In this document: in pieces, positions 24,093 through 34,241 of the stretch
Layout: every line of letters starts with the position of its first letter
How positions within the stretch are numbered: the first letter of the stretch is position 1
Assembly (NCBI GenBank): GCA_021828865.1
Contig: JAJZCW010000011.1
Location: 1-64,000 of the forward strand
Origin: Bacillota bacterium
GTDB lineage: Bacteria > Bacillota > Bacilli > Alicyclobacillales > SLC66
Length of the DNA stretch: 64,000 nt
Direction: 5' to 3'
The notes under the pieces: generated by a model
Database searches by the model: none
What the model was told of the DNA's origin: nothing
Seen by the model: only the letters and a program-made list of their open reading frames with translations
Position numbers and translations under genes: made by a program

Positions 24093-24983
24093 TCAGTTGG
24101 TCTGATGATGTAATCTTTTTAATCGACTCTGATCTACTTTATGTACATCATGAGGCATGCTTTTTCCACAAAGCGCTAATAGGACTAAAAGTGGTCCGGA
24201 ATTCGGGTCTGTCCCCACGGGAGTAAATATCTGGCCAAACCCCTCACCCGCCCACCAAATAAAAAGCGCCATGAGGACCGAGAGCCAAAAACCAGTGTAA
24301 AATAACTTCATATTCTTAAAAAGAAGCAATAATCCCGTAGCCCACATCAGGATGGCAAACATCAAATTGATGAGGACTGGATTTGAAGCGGCCAGATGAT
24401 TAAACCAGTCAACGGAAAAAACGCCGTTCAATCCCCCATGTGTCAGAAAAGCTGGTTGAAGTTGCAAAAATCCCCCGATGGTCCAAAGCGCAGCTAGGCT
24501 ATAACGTGAAACCTTGGACCATTTGTAGGACAAGACGCCATTTGCTTCAGTATCTTCATTACCGGGCCATACGATGATACCAATTAATCCATATAAAAAA
24601 ACAGCACCGGGCGCTCCCGTCAAAAATGTGGCTTGACCCGTGAACATCATGCCAAACCCTTCGGACAACCACCAAACAATCGCAGTCCAGATCAAAGAAA
24701 TGAATAATGTCCCCTTAACCCATACATTAATAATTAACATGATTCCCAAAAATAATTGGATACCAGCAAACAGAAAATTATAAATAGCAATATGCGGTGC
24801 TACCAGACTTGCGGCCAAGGTAATGATGTGGCCAATACTCAGCGGCTGACCTTGCGCTGTAGGTAGCACCACTTGACTGATAAACTGGGAACTAAACATC
24901 TGTGGTTTCAATTGCAAAATGCCATCTGCAAACCAAAAAACCCCAAGGATGATCTGCAACCAGCGCCTAGACAAACTTCTCAC
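24093..24983 (-). CDS. Multi-pass membrane protein with internal duplication
   Basis: The 296-residue protein has eight predicted helices arranged as two related halves: DGILQLKPQMF (first) and GGFLQLQPAFL (second), each followed by several helices and an Asn/Trp-rich element, SEGFGMMF and GEGFGQIF. A third G-x-P-G loop (GAPGAVFLY) ends the first half. It is a paralogue of the truncated gene at 1-670. I do not know the family; the repeated GEGFG pattern in a membrane loop suggests a shared binding site. It stands alone with no obvious operon partner. Confidence 0.75.
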   Translation of the reverse strand: MRSLSRRWLQIILGVFWFADGILQLKPQMFSSQFISQVVLPTAQGQPLSIGHIITLAASLVAPHIAIYNFLFAGIQLFLGIMLIINVWVKGTLFISLIWTAIVWWLSEGFGMMFTGQATFLTGAPGAVFLYGLIGIIVWPGNEDTEANGVLSYKWSKVSRYSLAALWTIGGFLQLQPAFLTHGGLNGVFSVDWFNHLAASNPVLINLMFAILMWATGLLLLFKNMKLFYTGFWLSVLMALFIWWAGEGFGQIFTPVGTDPNSGPLLVLLALCGKSMPHDVHKVDQSRLKRLHHQTN

Positions 24984-25066
24984 TGACTCATCTCCTTCTT
25001 GATGCTAAGGATCCCCTAGATCAAAATATTGAATTCAATCATCAAGATCATGGCATAAATACATCG

Positions 25067-25095
25067 TAAAAAAAATAGCCTATAAGGTCTATTTT
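25067..25095 (-). terminator. Intrinsic terminator after asnB
   Basis: On the minus strand AAAATAG-A-CC-TTATA-GG-CTATTTT runs directly into a T run of eight, 20 nt past the asnB stop. Confidence 0.85.
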
Positions 25096-25114
25096 TAATA
25101 AAAATAAATACTTA

Positions 25115-27082
25115 TTATACTAATTTTTTTATTTTTCCATCATTTATACAGGGGTTATTCTCCAACACTAAAGATTGTTGCATCCATAACTCCATGGTGA
25201 TCAAACTCCATATCAAGCGTGAAGCACGAGGTCTGAATACGCCTTTGGATTCAAGTAATTGGTTGACCATTTCTGGGCGATAAAGGGATCGGGTATAGGA
25301 GGAGGGATCTAGTAGCATGTTTTTTATTTCAGTATTCCACTCACCAAAAATCCAGGCATTGATCGGAACGGGAAATCCCGCTTTTTTGCGATGTATTACA
25401 AATGATGGAACCTCTTCACGAAAGGCTTTTTTTATTAAGTACTTATGGGTACCAAAGCGCATTTTGTCTTTTAATGGCAGTGGCAATGCAAATTCCACCA
25501 ATGCTTCGTCCAGAAAAGGAACACGAAGTTCGATGGTGTGTGCCATTGAGATCTTATCTGATTTTGCCAATGTGTTCTCAGGCAACCAATGGAGAAAATC
25601 AAAATAAAGCATCGACGACAGCGTATCCAAATTTTCCGAAAAAATCGGAGCTTCCCAATACATTCCCCATCTACTGTTTCCCTGATGAGGAGAAGACACC
25701 GCATGAGGATATTGATTTTCCAAATCGAACAGTAATTGTTCTAGTTCATGTTGATTGAACAAGCTTCCCACGCTTTGATACCATTCCTTAATAGGCGCGA
25801 AGGAACGATAAATCACCCCAGAACCAGGTACATCATGGTCCACCAGAAATCGATAGACAAACTGACGAATCCCCTCAGGAATATGTTGCAAAGTCCGTAA
25901 CCAATACCATTGCCTGTATAAGTCATAACCTGCAAAGAGTTCATCTATTCCTTCACCGCTATAAAGTACTTTATGCCCATTAACACTGGCCAACTTGCTG
26001 GCAAACCAAAGAGGAATGGCAGTGGGATCTGCGATGGGCTCGTCCAAATCTTTGATGATTTTCGGCAACGCTTCCCAAACCTGACAGGCTGAAAATTGCT
26101 CTTCCATATGGCGACATGCATAATAATCAGCTACCTTACGGGCATAAAATCTCTCATCATATTCTTCAACGGAGGTACCAGAACGATCAGTGGGAGGTTC
26201 AAAACTGACAGTAATCGTTTCCGGCGCGTCTCCGTACAGCTTTTTTTGCAGACTGACAAGCAATGTCGAATCCAGACCACCACTAAGTAACGTGGCACTT
26301 TGAACCTCTGAAGATTGCTGACTAGCAATCGCATTACGTACCAACCGATTCAGGAGCAATACCTTATCAGACTCTTCCCACTCGCGATTTTCCAGCTTCC
26401 CACGCGCAATGACTTGATTCAAATGCCAATATGGCTGAACCATCAAGGAGAGATGTTGAACGATCGCATAATGACCAGCAGGAAGCTTATAGATGCCCTC
26501 CATCGCGGTATGAGGAGCAGGAAGGAAACGAAGAGTGTGGTAAGTATAAATCATATCCTTGTTGAGTTGTCCAGGTGCGATCGATAAAATAGCTGAAAGT
26601 TCTGAAGCAAAAGCAAACCCATTGGGGGTTTGCGCATAGTAAAGTGGTTTTACCCCGATTCGATCTCGTGCAATTAACAATCTGTTATTCGCTTCATCCC
26701 ATACCACAAATGCAAAAGTACCTATTAATCTCTCTACGCATTTTTCTTCAAACTCTTCATATAGGTGAACGATGACTTCTACATCAGAAGTGGACTGAAA
26801 CACATGACCGCTTTGCTCCAATTGTTCGCGAAGTGAGCGGTAATTGTATATCTCCCCATTACAAACTACTGCAATTGTACGATCTTCATTCCAAATGGGT
26901 TGCGCTCCGGAGTCACCACCCACAATAGCCAATCTATTCATTCCGATAGCTACTTTAGGTGAAGCATAGACATAGGTTCCATCCCGCCCGCGATGTTGCA
27001 TCGATTGAAGCATGATCTTCAATTCGTCTCGAGCTTTGGTTCCTACATTTTGTAGGTTGGAAATAGCTGCAATTCCGCACAT
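25115..27082 (-). CDS. asnB: Glutamine-hydrolysing asparagine synthetase
   Basis: The 655-residue enzyme amidates aspartate with ATP and glutamine. The N-terminal Ntn glutaminase begins with the catalytic Cys2 (MCGIAAISN), with MQHRGRDG and CNGEIYNY following. The synthetase domain has the PP-loop LLSGGLDSTLL, LYSGEGIDELFAGYD and DKISMAHTIELRVPFLD. The Cys2 fixes the start at 27082; the frame extends upstream without meaning. Length fits AsnB/AsnO. The transglutaminase-like gene lies downstream in the direction of map coordinates but upstream in transcription, 121 nt away. No T-box or other leader is evident. Confidence 0.95.
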   Translation of the reverse strand: MCGIAAISNLQNVGTKARDELKIMLQSMQHRGRDGTYVYASPKVAIGMNRLAIVGGDSGAQPIWNEDRTIAVVCNGEIYNYRSLREQLEQSGHVFQSTSDVEVIVHLYEEFEEKCVERLIGTFAFVVWDEANNRLLIARDRIGVKPLYYAQTPNGFAFASELSAILSIAPGQLNKDMIYTYHTLRFLPAPHTAMEGIYKLPAGHYAIVQHLSLMVQPYWHLNQVIARGKLENREWEESDKVLLLNRLVRNAIASQQSSEVQSATLLSGGLDSTLLVSLQKKLYGDAPETITVSFEPPTDRSGTSVEEYDERFYARKVADYYACRHMEEQFSACQVWEALPKIIKDLDEPIADPTAIPLWFASKLASVNGHKVLYSGEGIDELFAGYDLYRQWYWLRTLQHIPEGIRQFVYRFLVDHDVPGSGVIYRSFAPIKEWYQSVGSLFNQHELEQLLFDLENQYPHAVSSPHQGNSRWGMYWEAPIFSENLDTLSSMLYFDFLHWLPENTLAKSDKISMAHTIELRVPFLDEALVEFALPLPLKDKMRFGTHKYLIKKAFREEVPSFVIHRKKAGFPVPINAWIFGEWNTEIKNMLLDPSSYTRSLYRPEMVNQLLESKGVFRPRASRLIWSLITMELWMQQSLVLENNPCINDGKIKKLV

Positions 27083-27203
27083 GTTGTTTTCAACCTTTCC
27101 GGGCTTCTGGTTCCCATGCCATACGTTCAGTAACATTATAGAAAAGAAACATGAGAATTGCATGATATTTTCCCCAAAAAGTTCAAGCTACCACCGTAAT
27201 TTG

Positions 27204-28244
27204 TTACTGTACGACGATGGTCAACAATGCATAACTAGGGTTTCTCGTATCACGGGTATATCGATAGCTAATCGCATATGGCAATGCCAATGCTGTCAAT
27301 TGGCTAATAAAGGCGTAAGGGATTCGAACAAGATATGATTGCCCTTTTCTAAGATTGGCTTTTATTAACGATGATTGCAATGTTGCAATGCTTTGGTATG
27401 TATCGTTTGGAAGTTCTGCGAATAAACCCGTTTGTTGCAGAATTTGTTTTTCTTGTTTGTTGTTAGATTGGTTCAAAACCTGTACGTAATTAGTATTGGC
27501 AATTGGCAAGCCTGCAAGTGACCAATGATGATCTTTCTCCATTTGTGCCGTAGTGAGATTAAAATAGCCATATTGCACACTACCAGGCTGGTTGGGAACA
27601 GGATCATCCCATGTCGTATCGAGTTGATACCACTTTCCATTTAAATCCACCTCATTCCATGCATGAGAGGCGGTCCCAAGCGAATTGGTCGCTGTACCGG
27701 AAATGAGGATGTTGGGAATTCCCGCAGCTTTTAATAACTGGTAAGTTAACATCGCATAACCCTGGCATGTTGCGGTATGCTCATAGAGAGCATCATAGGC
27801 GGTGTAATGCGTTAGTGAAATATCATACGCCGTATTTAGCACCACATAATCATGAAGGATTTTTTCCTTTGTATAAACGTCCATCCCCGGCTTGATTAAC
27901 TTCTTAACCACAAACTGCGCGCCGCGCAACACATCGTTGTATTGCGCTTTACTTTCCCGATAATCCACCTGAAACGTAGCATATGTTCCAGCCAGTTCAA
28001 ATTGATACGATGAAATATCCATTTGAAGATAGGTATCGGCTTGCACGGCCGCCTTCACTTCATGATCCAGCAGAGTAATAGAAGAGGTTTTTACACTAAT
28101 TGAAAAATCAGGCTGTCTTTGTTCTAAATGACGCAGAATTTGCTGTTCATCAGCCGTAAGCCTAGAGGCTGCAATAGCCAAATGAGGCATTATCGCTGTC
28201 ATTGTGGCACTAAAAACAACCGAAATGAACACGAATCTTTTCAT
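27204..28244 (-). CDS. Secreted transglutaminase-like protein
   Basis: The protein of about 346 residues has a signal peptide (residues 1-26) and a transglutaminase-core domain with the catalytic Cys in TATCQGYAML, His in SHAWNEVDLNGKWYQLD and Asp in DTTWDDP. Such domains act as cysteine peptidases or amide-exchange enzymes on cell-wall or surface proteins. The region before the core (LTADEQQILRHLEQ) and the C-terminal beta-rich tail have no known motifs. The Cys-His-Asp triad is complete, so it is probably active. Start ATG at 28244. Confidence 0.85.
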   Translation of the reverse strand: MKRFVFISVVFSATMTAIMPHLAIAASRLTADEQQILRHLEQRQPDFSISVKTSSITLLDHEVKAAVQADTYLQMDISSYQFELAGTYATFQVDYRESKAQYNDVLRGAQFVVKKLIKPGMDVYTKEKILHDYVVLNTAYDISLTHYTAYDALYEHTATCQGYAMLTYQLLKAAGIPNILISGTATNSLGTASHAWNEVDLNGKWYQLDTTWDDPVPNQPGSVQYGYFNLTTAQMEKDHHWSLAGLPIANTNYVQVLNQSNNKQEKQILQQTGLFAELPNDTYQSIATLQSSLIKANLRKGQSYLVRIPYAFISQLTALALPYAISYRYTRDTRNPSYALLTIVVQ

Positions 28245-28295
28245 TACCAAACCCCTTCCAGCTGAGACTCACAATATCTTTTGAATAGATTCATG

Positions 28296-31200
28296 CTAAT
28301 TTTCAATCCCAAAATCGTGTAGGTTAGACAAATCCACCACTGGTTTTTTTAATGGTTTATTGCGATTAATGGTCACGTACATGACAGGAACCAGAATTAG
28401 TGTCACGAGTGTGGAAAAAAGTAACCCAAATGCCAGAACCGTTGCCATGGCATCCAGCGTATTCGCGCCAGTACCAAAACCGAGCACAAGGGGTAACATT
28501 GCCAGCACGGTGGTGAGACTTGACATCAAAATGGGACGCAGGCGGATGGGGCCAGCCTCCATAAGTGCTTCTTGCAAACTAAGCCCTTTTTGCCGCCTTA
28601 GTTGGTTAGTATATTCCACTAGGACAATGGCATTATTAGTGACCAGTCCGATCACCATAATGGCACCAATAAGCGCATCAATATCGAGACTTCGATGCGT
28701 CAAAAACAGTCCAAGTGCTGCACCAATAAACGTAGGAGGCAAAGAAAACATGATGACAAATGGCGTAATCAAGGATTCAAACAAGCTTGCCATCACCGCG
28801 TAAACTAGGACCACCGCCACGCCAAACGCAATTCCCATATCGAGTAACGCGCTGTTGATAAAAGTACTCTGAATGCCATACGAAATAGCATACCCCGGAG
28901 GCAACCGTAGGGATTGAAACGACTTGTTTAATTTTTTCTCCACCAACGTGGAAGTGGTATTGTACAGATCAGCTGTCACATTGACACTACGAATGGTATT
29001 CGTATGGTTGATTGTCATGTATTGCGTGGTACGCCTTAAATTCACAAGGTCGGATAAGGGAACTTGCTGACCGTTCGAATTTTCAACCGTGACCAAGGAA
29101 AGATTAGCGATGTTTCGAGAATAGGATTCTGGAAATTGAACAATGATGTAATAAGGCGTTTCTCCCTGCCAAAAAGTAGATGTTTGATAACCGTTAAATG
29201 CTTGTCGAAGCGCAGTTTCTACTTGGGTTTCACTCAAATTGTAGCGTTGCATCGCTGCCTGATTAAGGGCGAGTTGGTAGAAGGGCTCTCCATTGTTCAT
29301 GCTATTGGAGACATTTTGCAATCCTGAGGTTTGTTGCATAATAGCACTTACCTGGTCGCTAATTGATTGCAAAACATTCAAATCCGGACCGGAAATCGTC
29401 ACAGACATCGTATTGCTGGCTACAGATCCGCTTGCCTCCGCAACGGGTTGAACCAACATCTGAGCCCCAGGAATTCTATTGACAAACTGTTGAAATTGAT
29501 TGGCGACCTGTTCAATTCGGTTTGTTGTACTTGAGTTCAGGAAAAACGTTACCTCGCCAAGATTTGTTACTATGCCGGTTTTGGGACTTTGGCTTCCCAT
29601 TACCTCATAATAAGACTTTACTCCAGGCAAGTGCGACTTGCCGAGCGCAACTACCTGGTTTGCTATCTGTGTGGTGGAATTGAGACTAGTTCCCTGAGGT
29701 GCCGTAATGTTCACTGCAATTTGGCTTTGATAGACGGTAGCAAACAATTGAAATCCAATTTTCGGAATAAGCAAGAGGCTCACGATAAAAAGGCTTAGTG
29801 TAGTTGTCATGACCGTTTTGCGATGTTGTAATGCCCAGACGAGCGCATTGCGATAGAATGTCGTCACATGGTGCATGGCCTTCCCTGACCAATCAAAGAG
29901 CGACCACCAGCGAAATTCCGAATTGATTCCAGGAATCAATTCAGGTTGCTCAAAACGAGCCGGTTGTAATACTTTTGCCGCCAAAAACGGAGTAACCGTA
30001 ATTGCCACAAATAATGCCGCAACATGAGAAAAACTGACGGTGATGGCGATAGGACCAAAAAATTGCCTAGCGATACCCGGAATGAAAATGGCAGGGGCAA
30101 AAACGCAGATTTGTGCGATGGCTGCAACCAAAACCGCTAATCCTACCTCTTTTGTGCCTACAGCAGCCGCAAGATAAGTATTTAGCCCACGTTGTCTGGC
30201 GCGAAAAATACTCTCTAATACAACAATAGAAAAATCGACCAAAGAACCGAGGCCAACCGCCAAACTGCCAAGCGTTGTGGTATCAAGCGTGATCTGTGCC
30301 GCAAGCATTAAGGCGAAAGTGGCCAACATGGCGATGGGAATGGCGATAATCACCACAAGGGTGGTGCGAATACTGCGCAACATCAGTAGGATGATCAAAA
30401 TACCAAAGAGAAACCCAAGAAACGTGTGCATTGCCACTGTCGAAACAGAATCTCGAATCACTTGTGCAGAATCATTTAATATGATGAGTTTTACGCCGCT
30501 CGGTAGTTGATTCAATAGTTGTTTCACCGATTGGTGAACCTCATTTGATACTTGAACGGTATTGGCAGTGCTTGTCTCAATCACGTCAAGCGATACTGTG
30601 GGGTGACCGTTGTTTGATGCCGTCATGTTTACATCCGCATTGCCAAATTGAATAGAAGCCAATTCTCCAAGAGTGATGGAAGAGGATCCAACAGAAATAG
30701 GAATACCAGCTAATTGACTGACACTATTCAGTTGGCCGCTAATCTGTAACGGGATCAATTCGTTACCACGAGTCGATTGACCTACTTGCGCATCAAAATT
30801 ATTGTTCACAATCGCTTGTGTCACTTGCTGAATACTCAAATGATAATATTGCAGTTTTTGAGGATTGACGGTGACATTCACTTGGCGAGTAAGCCCACCA
30901 TTGATATTGACCTGACCAACACCAGCCAAATGTTGCAATGCTGGAACCACGATGTTATTCGCAATATCCGAAATCTCGGATAGGCTAACGCTATCATTCG
31001 AACGGGAAGCAAACAATGACAAGGTCATGATTGGCGTGCTATTTGGATTATACTGTTCCACGACAGGAGGATTACTGTCGCTGGGGAGCTGGTTTTGCAC
31101 CTGGCTGACATCACTGCGAATGTCATTCAGTTTATTAGGCAAATTAGCACCAAAGTTAAACTCGATCACGATGACACTATTACCCTCTGAGGATGTGGAA

Positions 31201-31442
31201 GTCATAAGTGATACATTAGACAAAATTTGAAAAATTGTTTCCAATGGTTTGGTAATCTGCTGTTCCACTTCAGTCGGAGACGCTCCTGGCCATTTCGTCA
31301 CCACTGTTGCAATGGGGAGATTAAGATTAGGAAACAGGCTTAACGGCAATGTCATCACGGAGATAAATCCGGCCAATACTACTGTCACCACCATGACCCA
31401 CAATGTCACAGGATGTCGAAGGGAAAAATTGGTGATCTTCAT
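28296..31442 (-). CDS. RND-family efflux permease
   Basis: The 1048-residue RND transporter has two sets of six helices and two large external loops. Visible landmarks are FNLNLPIATVVTKWPGASPTEVEQQITKPLE near the N-terminus, GVGQVNINGG, the helix-4 proton-relay LGSLVDFSIVVLESI (Asp), and the mirrored IGAIMVIGLVTNNAIVLVEY in the second half. Length fits AcrB/SwrC-type pumps. In a monoderm it would act in the membrane with the lipoprotein adaptor. It overlaps the adaptor gene by 4 nt, and the divergent TetR regulator probably controls both. Confidence 0.93.
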   Translation of the reverse strand: MKITNFSLRHPVTLWVMVVTVVLAGFISVMTLPLSLFPNLNLPIATVVTKWPGASPTEVEQQITKPLETIFQILSNVSLMTSTSSEGNSVIVIEFNFGANLPNKLNDIRSDVSQVQNQLPSDSNPPVVEQYNPNSTPIMTLSLFASRSNDSVSLSEISDIANNIVVPALQHLAGVGQVNINGGLTRQVNVTVNPQKLQYYHLSIQQVTQAIVNNNFDAQVGQSTRGNELIPLQISGQLNSVSQLAGIPISVGSSSITLGELASIQFGNADVNMTASNNGHPTVSLDVIETSTANTVQVSNEVHQSVKQLLNQLPSGVKLIILNDSAQVIRDSVSTVAMHTFLGFLFGILIILLMLRSIRTTLVVIIAIPIAMLATFALMLAAQITLDTTTLGSLAVGLGSLVDFSIVVLESIFRARQRGLNTYLAAAVGTKEVGLAVLVAAIAQICVFAPAIFIPGIARQFFGPIAITVSFSHVAALFVAITVTPFLAAKVLQPARFEQPELIPGINSEFRWWSLFDWSGKAMHHVTTFYRNALVWALQHRKTVMTTTLSLFIVSLLLIPKIGFQLFATVYQSQIAVNITAPQGTSLNSTTQIANQVVALGKSHLPGVKSYYEVMGSQSPKTGIVTNLGEVTFFLNSSTTNRIEQVANQFQQFVNRIPGAQMLVQPVAEASGSVASNTMSVTISGPDLNVLQSISDQVSAIMQQTSGLQNVSNSMNNGEPFYQLALNQAAMQRYNLSETQVETALRQAFNGYQTSTFWQGETPYYIIVQFPESYSRNIANLSLVTVENSNGQQVPLSDLVNLRRTTQYMTINHTNTIRSVNVTADLYNTTSTLVEKKLNKSFQSLRLPPGYAISYGIQSTFINSALLDMGIAFGVAVVLVYAVMASLFESLITPFVIMFSLPPTFIGAALGLFLTHRSLDIDALIGAIMVIGLVTNNAIVLVEYTNQLRRQKGLSLQEALMEAGPIRLRPILMSSLTTVLAMLPLVLGFGTGANTLDAMATVLAFGLLFSTLVTLILVPVMYVTINRNKPLKKPVVDLSNLHDFGIEN

Positions 31443-33397
31443 GAATGAGTCACCCCTGTCCCCTTTACATGACGGGATTTATCATTAACGATTTGGACTT
31501 TCTCCCCGTTTGTCAGATAATTTTGTCCTGCTGTGACCAGTACGTCACCCGTCTTCAGCCCACTCGTGATCTGGTATTGCGATGCCGTCATCGCCCCTAT
31601 CTCAACAAATCGGCTTTGTGCTACCCCATTTTTAACCAAAAATACCTCATTGCCACCATCGCTTAACAGTACCACACTTTGCGCAGGCACAAATATCCCT
31701 TTTTGGTCAGTGGTGAAATGCAGTGATGCCTGTACTTCCATACCAGATAAAATCTTTGGATTTGCTGTATTGACTTTGACGTCTACTTGGTACTCATTGG
31801 TGGATGGGTTCGTTTGAGGGCGAATGTCTAGAACCTGTCCCTGATAGGATTTCATGAGTGCGGGCAACGTAATCTGCATAGGCATGCCAACAAAAAGATG
31901 CTGAATGTCTGATTCAGGCACATTCAAGGTGGCCATTACTGGAGTCGTCGTCTCCACAGTCAAAATAGGAATCTGTGGTTGTACGGATTGACCTGTTTGC
32001 GCGCTGATTGCGACTACCGTTCCTGCAATCGGACTGATAATCTCATCATTTTTCAGTTGCAGCGTAAGCGTGGAAGCGGCGCTATTCACATTCACTTTAG
32101 CCTGCTTGATCGCTGCTGAAGCACTGTTAACCTGCGATTGCGTCTGTAATTTCACGCTATGTACATTGATCGTAGCTTGGTTCAGCGCGACAGACGCACT
32201 GTTCATTTGCGCAAGCGACTGCGTGCGATCATGATAGATTTGGTTAGCCATGGTTAGAGATTGTTCAGCCGCATGAACTTGTGCTTGCGCTTGCGTAAGA
32301 GAGGCCTGAGCCACACTAACAGCAGCGGCAGCCTGTGCGGCAGCGTTACTACCCTTAGGTGGATTAGCATCTGCTAAGTTTTTTTGCGCTGCCGCCAGCG
32401 CTGAATTTGCCGCTGAAACTTGGCTTTGCTCTTGATTCACAGCCAACACGGCCTGGTTATAGAGCTGTTGCGTTGATTGCAACGTGTTGTACCCACTGTT
32501 GTCAAACGTATAGACGGTCGATAACGAATTGAGTTCCGCAGTATAGGGATTTTGACCAGGAAACGCACCGTTTTGCCATGAATCATAGTTGGTAAGCGCC
32601 GCTTGATAATTTTGATAAGCCTGTTGCACCTGCGCTTCCGTGATTGATCCGTACAGGGCTTGGTCTTGATTCAATTGGCTTTTTAACAAAGTTTCATTTT
32701 GCTTGGCGGTCGTAAGGCTGTCTGAAGCAGTTTTCAGCGCTTGTTGATCCTGAGTCACGATAGCTTCCAGACTGGTCAAGTCCTGCCCTGTTCCTCCGCC
32801 ATTAAGAAGAGACGCTTGTTGTAGTTGCGCCTTTTGCAAATTAGCCTCTGCTATGGTAACGCCTGCCTTTGCTTCGTTCAAAGCATTTTCCGCTGAAACC
32901 ACCTGAGATTGGCTGGTAGTTCGATCGTTATACAACGATTTGGCATTCTGATAAGCGACTTTCGCCGCATTTTGTGCAGCAATTGCGTCATTAAGGGAAC
33001 TAGTCTGAATCGCCTTCGCATTCTGATAGTTAACAACTGCGGTGTTCTCAGCAGACTTGGCCTGTTGCAAAGCATTGACCTGCGCTACGTTTTGCGACGG
33101 ATCAAGGCGAGCGACCACTTCACCCGCATGAATCGTTTGTCCTTGTCTCACCATAACCGCCACAAGCATCCCTTGCGTAGCGGCAGACAGAGAAGTTTGC
33201 AGATAAGGAGTGATCGTTCCGTTAAAAGATAGGGTTTGAGAAATAGCCTCTGCGCTCACGGTTTCGACGTTTACCGGAGTTCTCTGAACAGAGGTCGTTG
33301 CCACACTAGACTTTGTACCACACCCTGAGAGCACCAAGCTTGTCCCCAACAATGAAATACCAACCAAAATGATTGGTGAATGTTTTTTACCCTTCAT
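31439..33397 (-). CDS. RND pump adaptor lipoprotein with a very long coiled-coil hairpin
   Basis: The protein of about 652 residues starts at ATG 33397 (GGGGAG before it). It has a lipoprotein signal (LSGC), a beta-barrel/lipoyl half at residues 45-110, then about 350 residues rich in Ala, Gln, Asn and Ser with coiled-coil character, then the second lipoyl half (DEIISPIAGTVVAISAQTGQSV) and a membrane-proximal domain (MATLNVPESDIQHLFVGMPM). Ordinary HlyD adaptors have about 380-450 residues. The unusually long hairpin in a cell lacking an outer membrane suggests a rod crossing the thick wall. It partners the RND permease. Confidence 0.9.
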   Translation of the reverse strand: MKGKKHSPIILVGISLLGTSLVLSGCGTKSSVATTSVQRTPVNVETVSAEAISQTLSFNGTITPYLQTSLSAATQGMLVAVMVRQGQTIHAGEVVARLDPSQNVAQVNALQQAKSAENTAVVNYQNAKAIQTSSLNDAIAAQNAAKVAYQNAKSLYNDRTTSQSQVVSAENALNEAKAGVTIAEANLQKAQLQQASLLNGGGTGQDLTSLEAIVTQDQQALKTASDSLTTAKQNETLLKSQLNQDQALYGSITEAQVQQAYQNYQAALTNYDSWQNGAFPGQNPYTAELNSLSTVYTFDNSGYNTLQSTQQLYNQAVLAVNQEQSQVSAANSALAAAQKNLADANPPKGSNAAAQAAAAVSVAQASLTQAQAQVHAAEQSLTMANQIYHDRTQSLAQMNSASVALNQATINVHSVKLQTQSQVNSASAAIKQAKVNVNSAASTLTLQLKNDEIISPIAGTVVAISAQTGQSVQPQIPILTVETTTPVMATLNVPESDIQHLFVGMPMQITLPALMKSYQGQVLDIRPQTNPSTNEYQVDVKVNTANPKILSGMEVQASLHFTTDQKGIFVPAQSVVLLSDGGNEVFLVKNGVAQSRFVEIGAMTASQYQITSGLKTGDVLVTAGQNYLTNGEKVQIVNDKSRHVKGTGVTHS

Positions 33398-33453
33398 CTT
33401 CGACTCCCCTACCATCGTTCGATAACATTTTCACTTAAGTTTCTTGATAAATA

Positions 33454-33468
33454 AATACCAAATGTATT
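33454..33468. promoter_or_regulatory. Inverted repeat, candidate TetR operator
   Basis: AATAC-CAAAT-GTATT forms two 5-bp arms in the intergenic region between the divergent TetR regulator and RND adaptor. It is a short, A+T-rich match, so support is weak. Confidence 0.3.
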
Positions 33469-33576
33469 GTTTTTCTTGATTAATAAAACACTTGAATCGT
33501 AAAATATATGCTAGTTGTAATAGACGCTAAGGGATAAGTCAATAGATAAGAAAGATGTGATACAGGGGGAGTGATA

Positions 33577-34149
33577 ATGTATCATATTAAAAACGACAAA
33601 CGCTCGCTCCAATCTAGCGAAATGATTTTTTCCGCTCTCATTGAATGCTTAACACATAAAGCGTATCCGGATATCACCGTAACGGAAATTGTTCAGCAAG
33701 CAGGTTTAGGAAGATCCACGTTTTATCGAAACTTTGATTACATCGATGACGTCCTACAATGGAAATGCGATTTGGCATTTCAAGGCATTGAAACTTATTT
33801 AAAGGAAAACAGAGTAAATCAAGATGAATCAACCCAAACGATCTTAAAACCATTTTTTCGTTACTGGTACTTACACTCATTCATTATCGAATTGACGTTG
33901 CAAGTAGGGCGAAGTGAACTAATCAGTCAATCATTAGAGCACATGTTTGAATTAAGAGCCACCATTTGGCAAGAACAGAATGAGTTAATCAAAAACCACC
34001 ATGATTACTTTGTCGCCATACGCAAAGGCGCCATACTGAGTATTTTAGAACAATGGATTAAAAATAAGAAGAACATTCCACCTGATGAGTTGGCTGAATT
34101 AGTGTACGAGATGGTTAAAATTTCAATGCACACGCCGCCATTTTTTTAG
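33577..34149 (+). CDS. TetR/AcrR-family transcriptional regulator
   Basis: The protein has about 190 residues. The N-terminal helix-turn-helix is DITVTEIVQQAGLGRSTFYRNF (typical TetR second and third helices; residues about 30-50) followed by a wholly helical ligand-binding domain without recognisable specificity. AGGGGGAG precedes ATG at 33577; GTG at 33571 overlaps that site. It lies head-to-head with the RND efflux operon, the usual arrangement for a local repressor sensing pump substrates. Ligand unknown. Confidence 0.9.
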   Translation: MYHIKNDKRSLQSSEMIFSALIECLTHKAYPDITVTEIVQQAGLGRSTFYRNFDYIDDVLQWKCDLAFQGIETYLKENRVNQDESTQTILKPFFRYWYLHSFIIELTLQVGRSELISQSLEHMFELRATIWQEQNELIKNHHDYFVAIRKGAILSILEQWIKNKKNIPPDELAELVYEMVKISMHTPPFF

Positions 34150-34166
34150 ATTATTAGATTCAACAC

Positions 34167-34211
34167 AAAAAATTTCCCAAAGCTTCTCATTTGGATAAAG
34201 AAACTTTGGGA
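34167..34211 (-). terminator. Intrinsic terminator after the cyclophilin gene
   Basis: On the minus strand TCCCAAAG pairs with CTTTGGGA across a 21-nt loop, followed by AAATTTTTT. It serves the cyclophilin gene and lies close to the end of the convergent TetR gene. Confidence 0.65.
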
Positions 34212-34241
34212 TTCCCGTAAGTTTGATCCTTTAGAAATGTT

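Noticed and set aside
24339-24596. Open frames antisense to membrane-protein genes
   Set aside because: They are low-complexity shadows of leftward hydrophobic genes, with no start signals.
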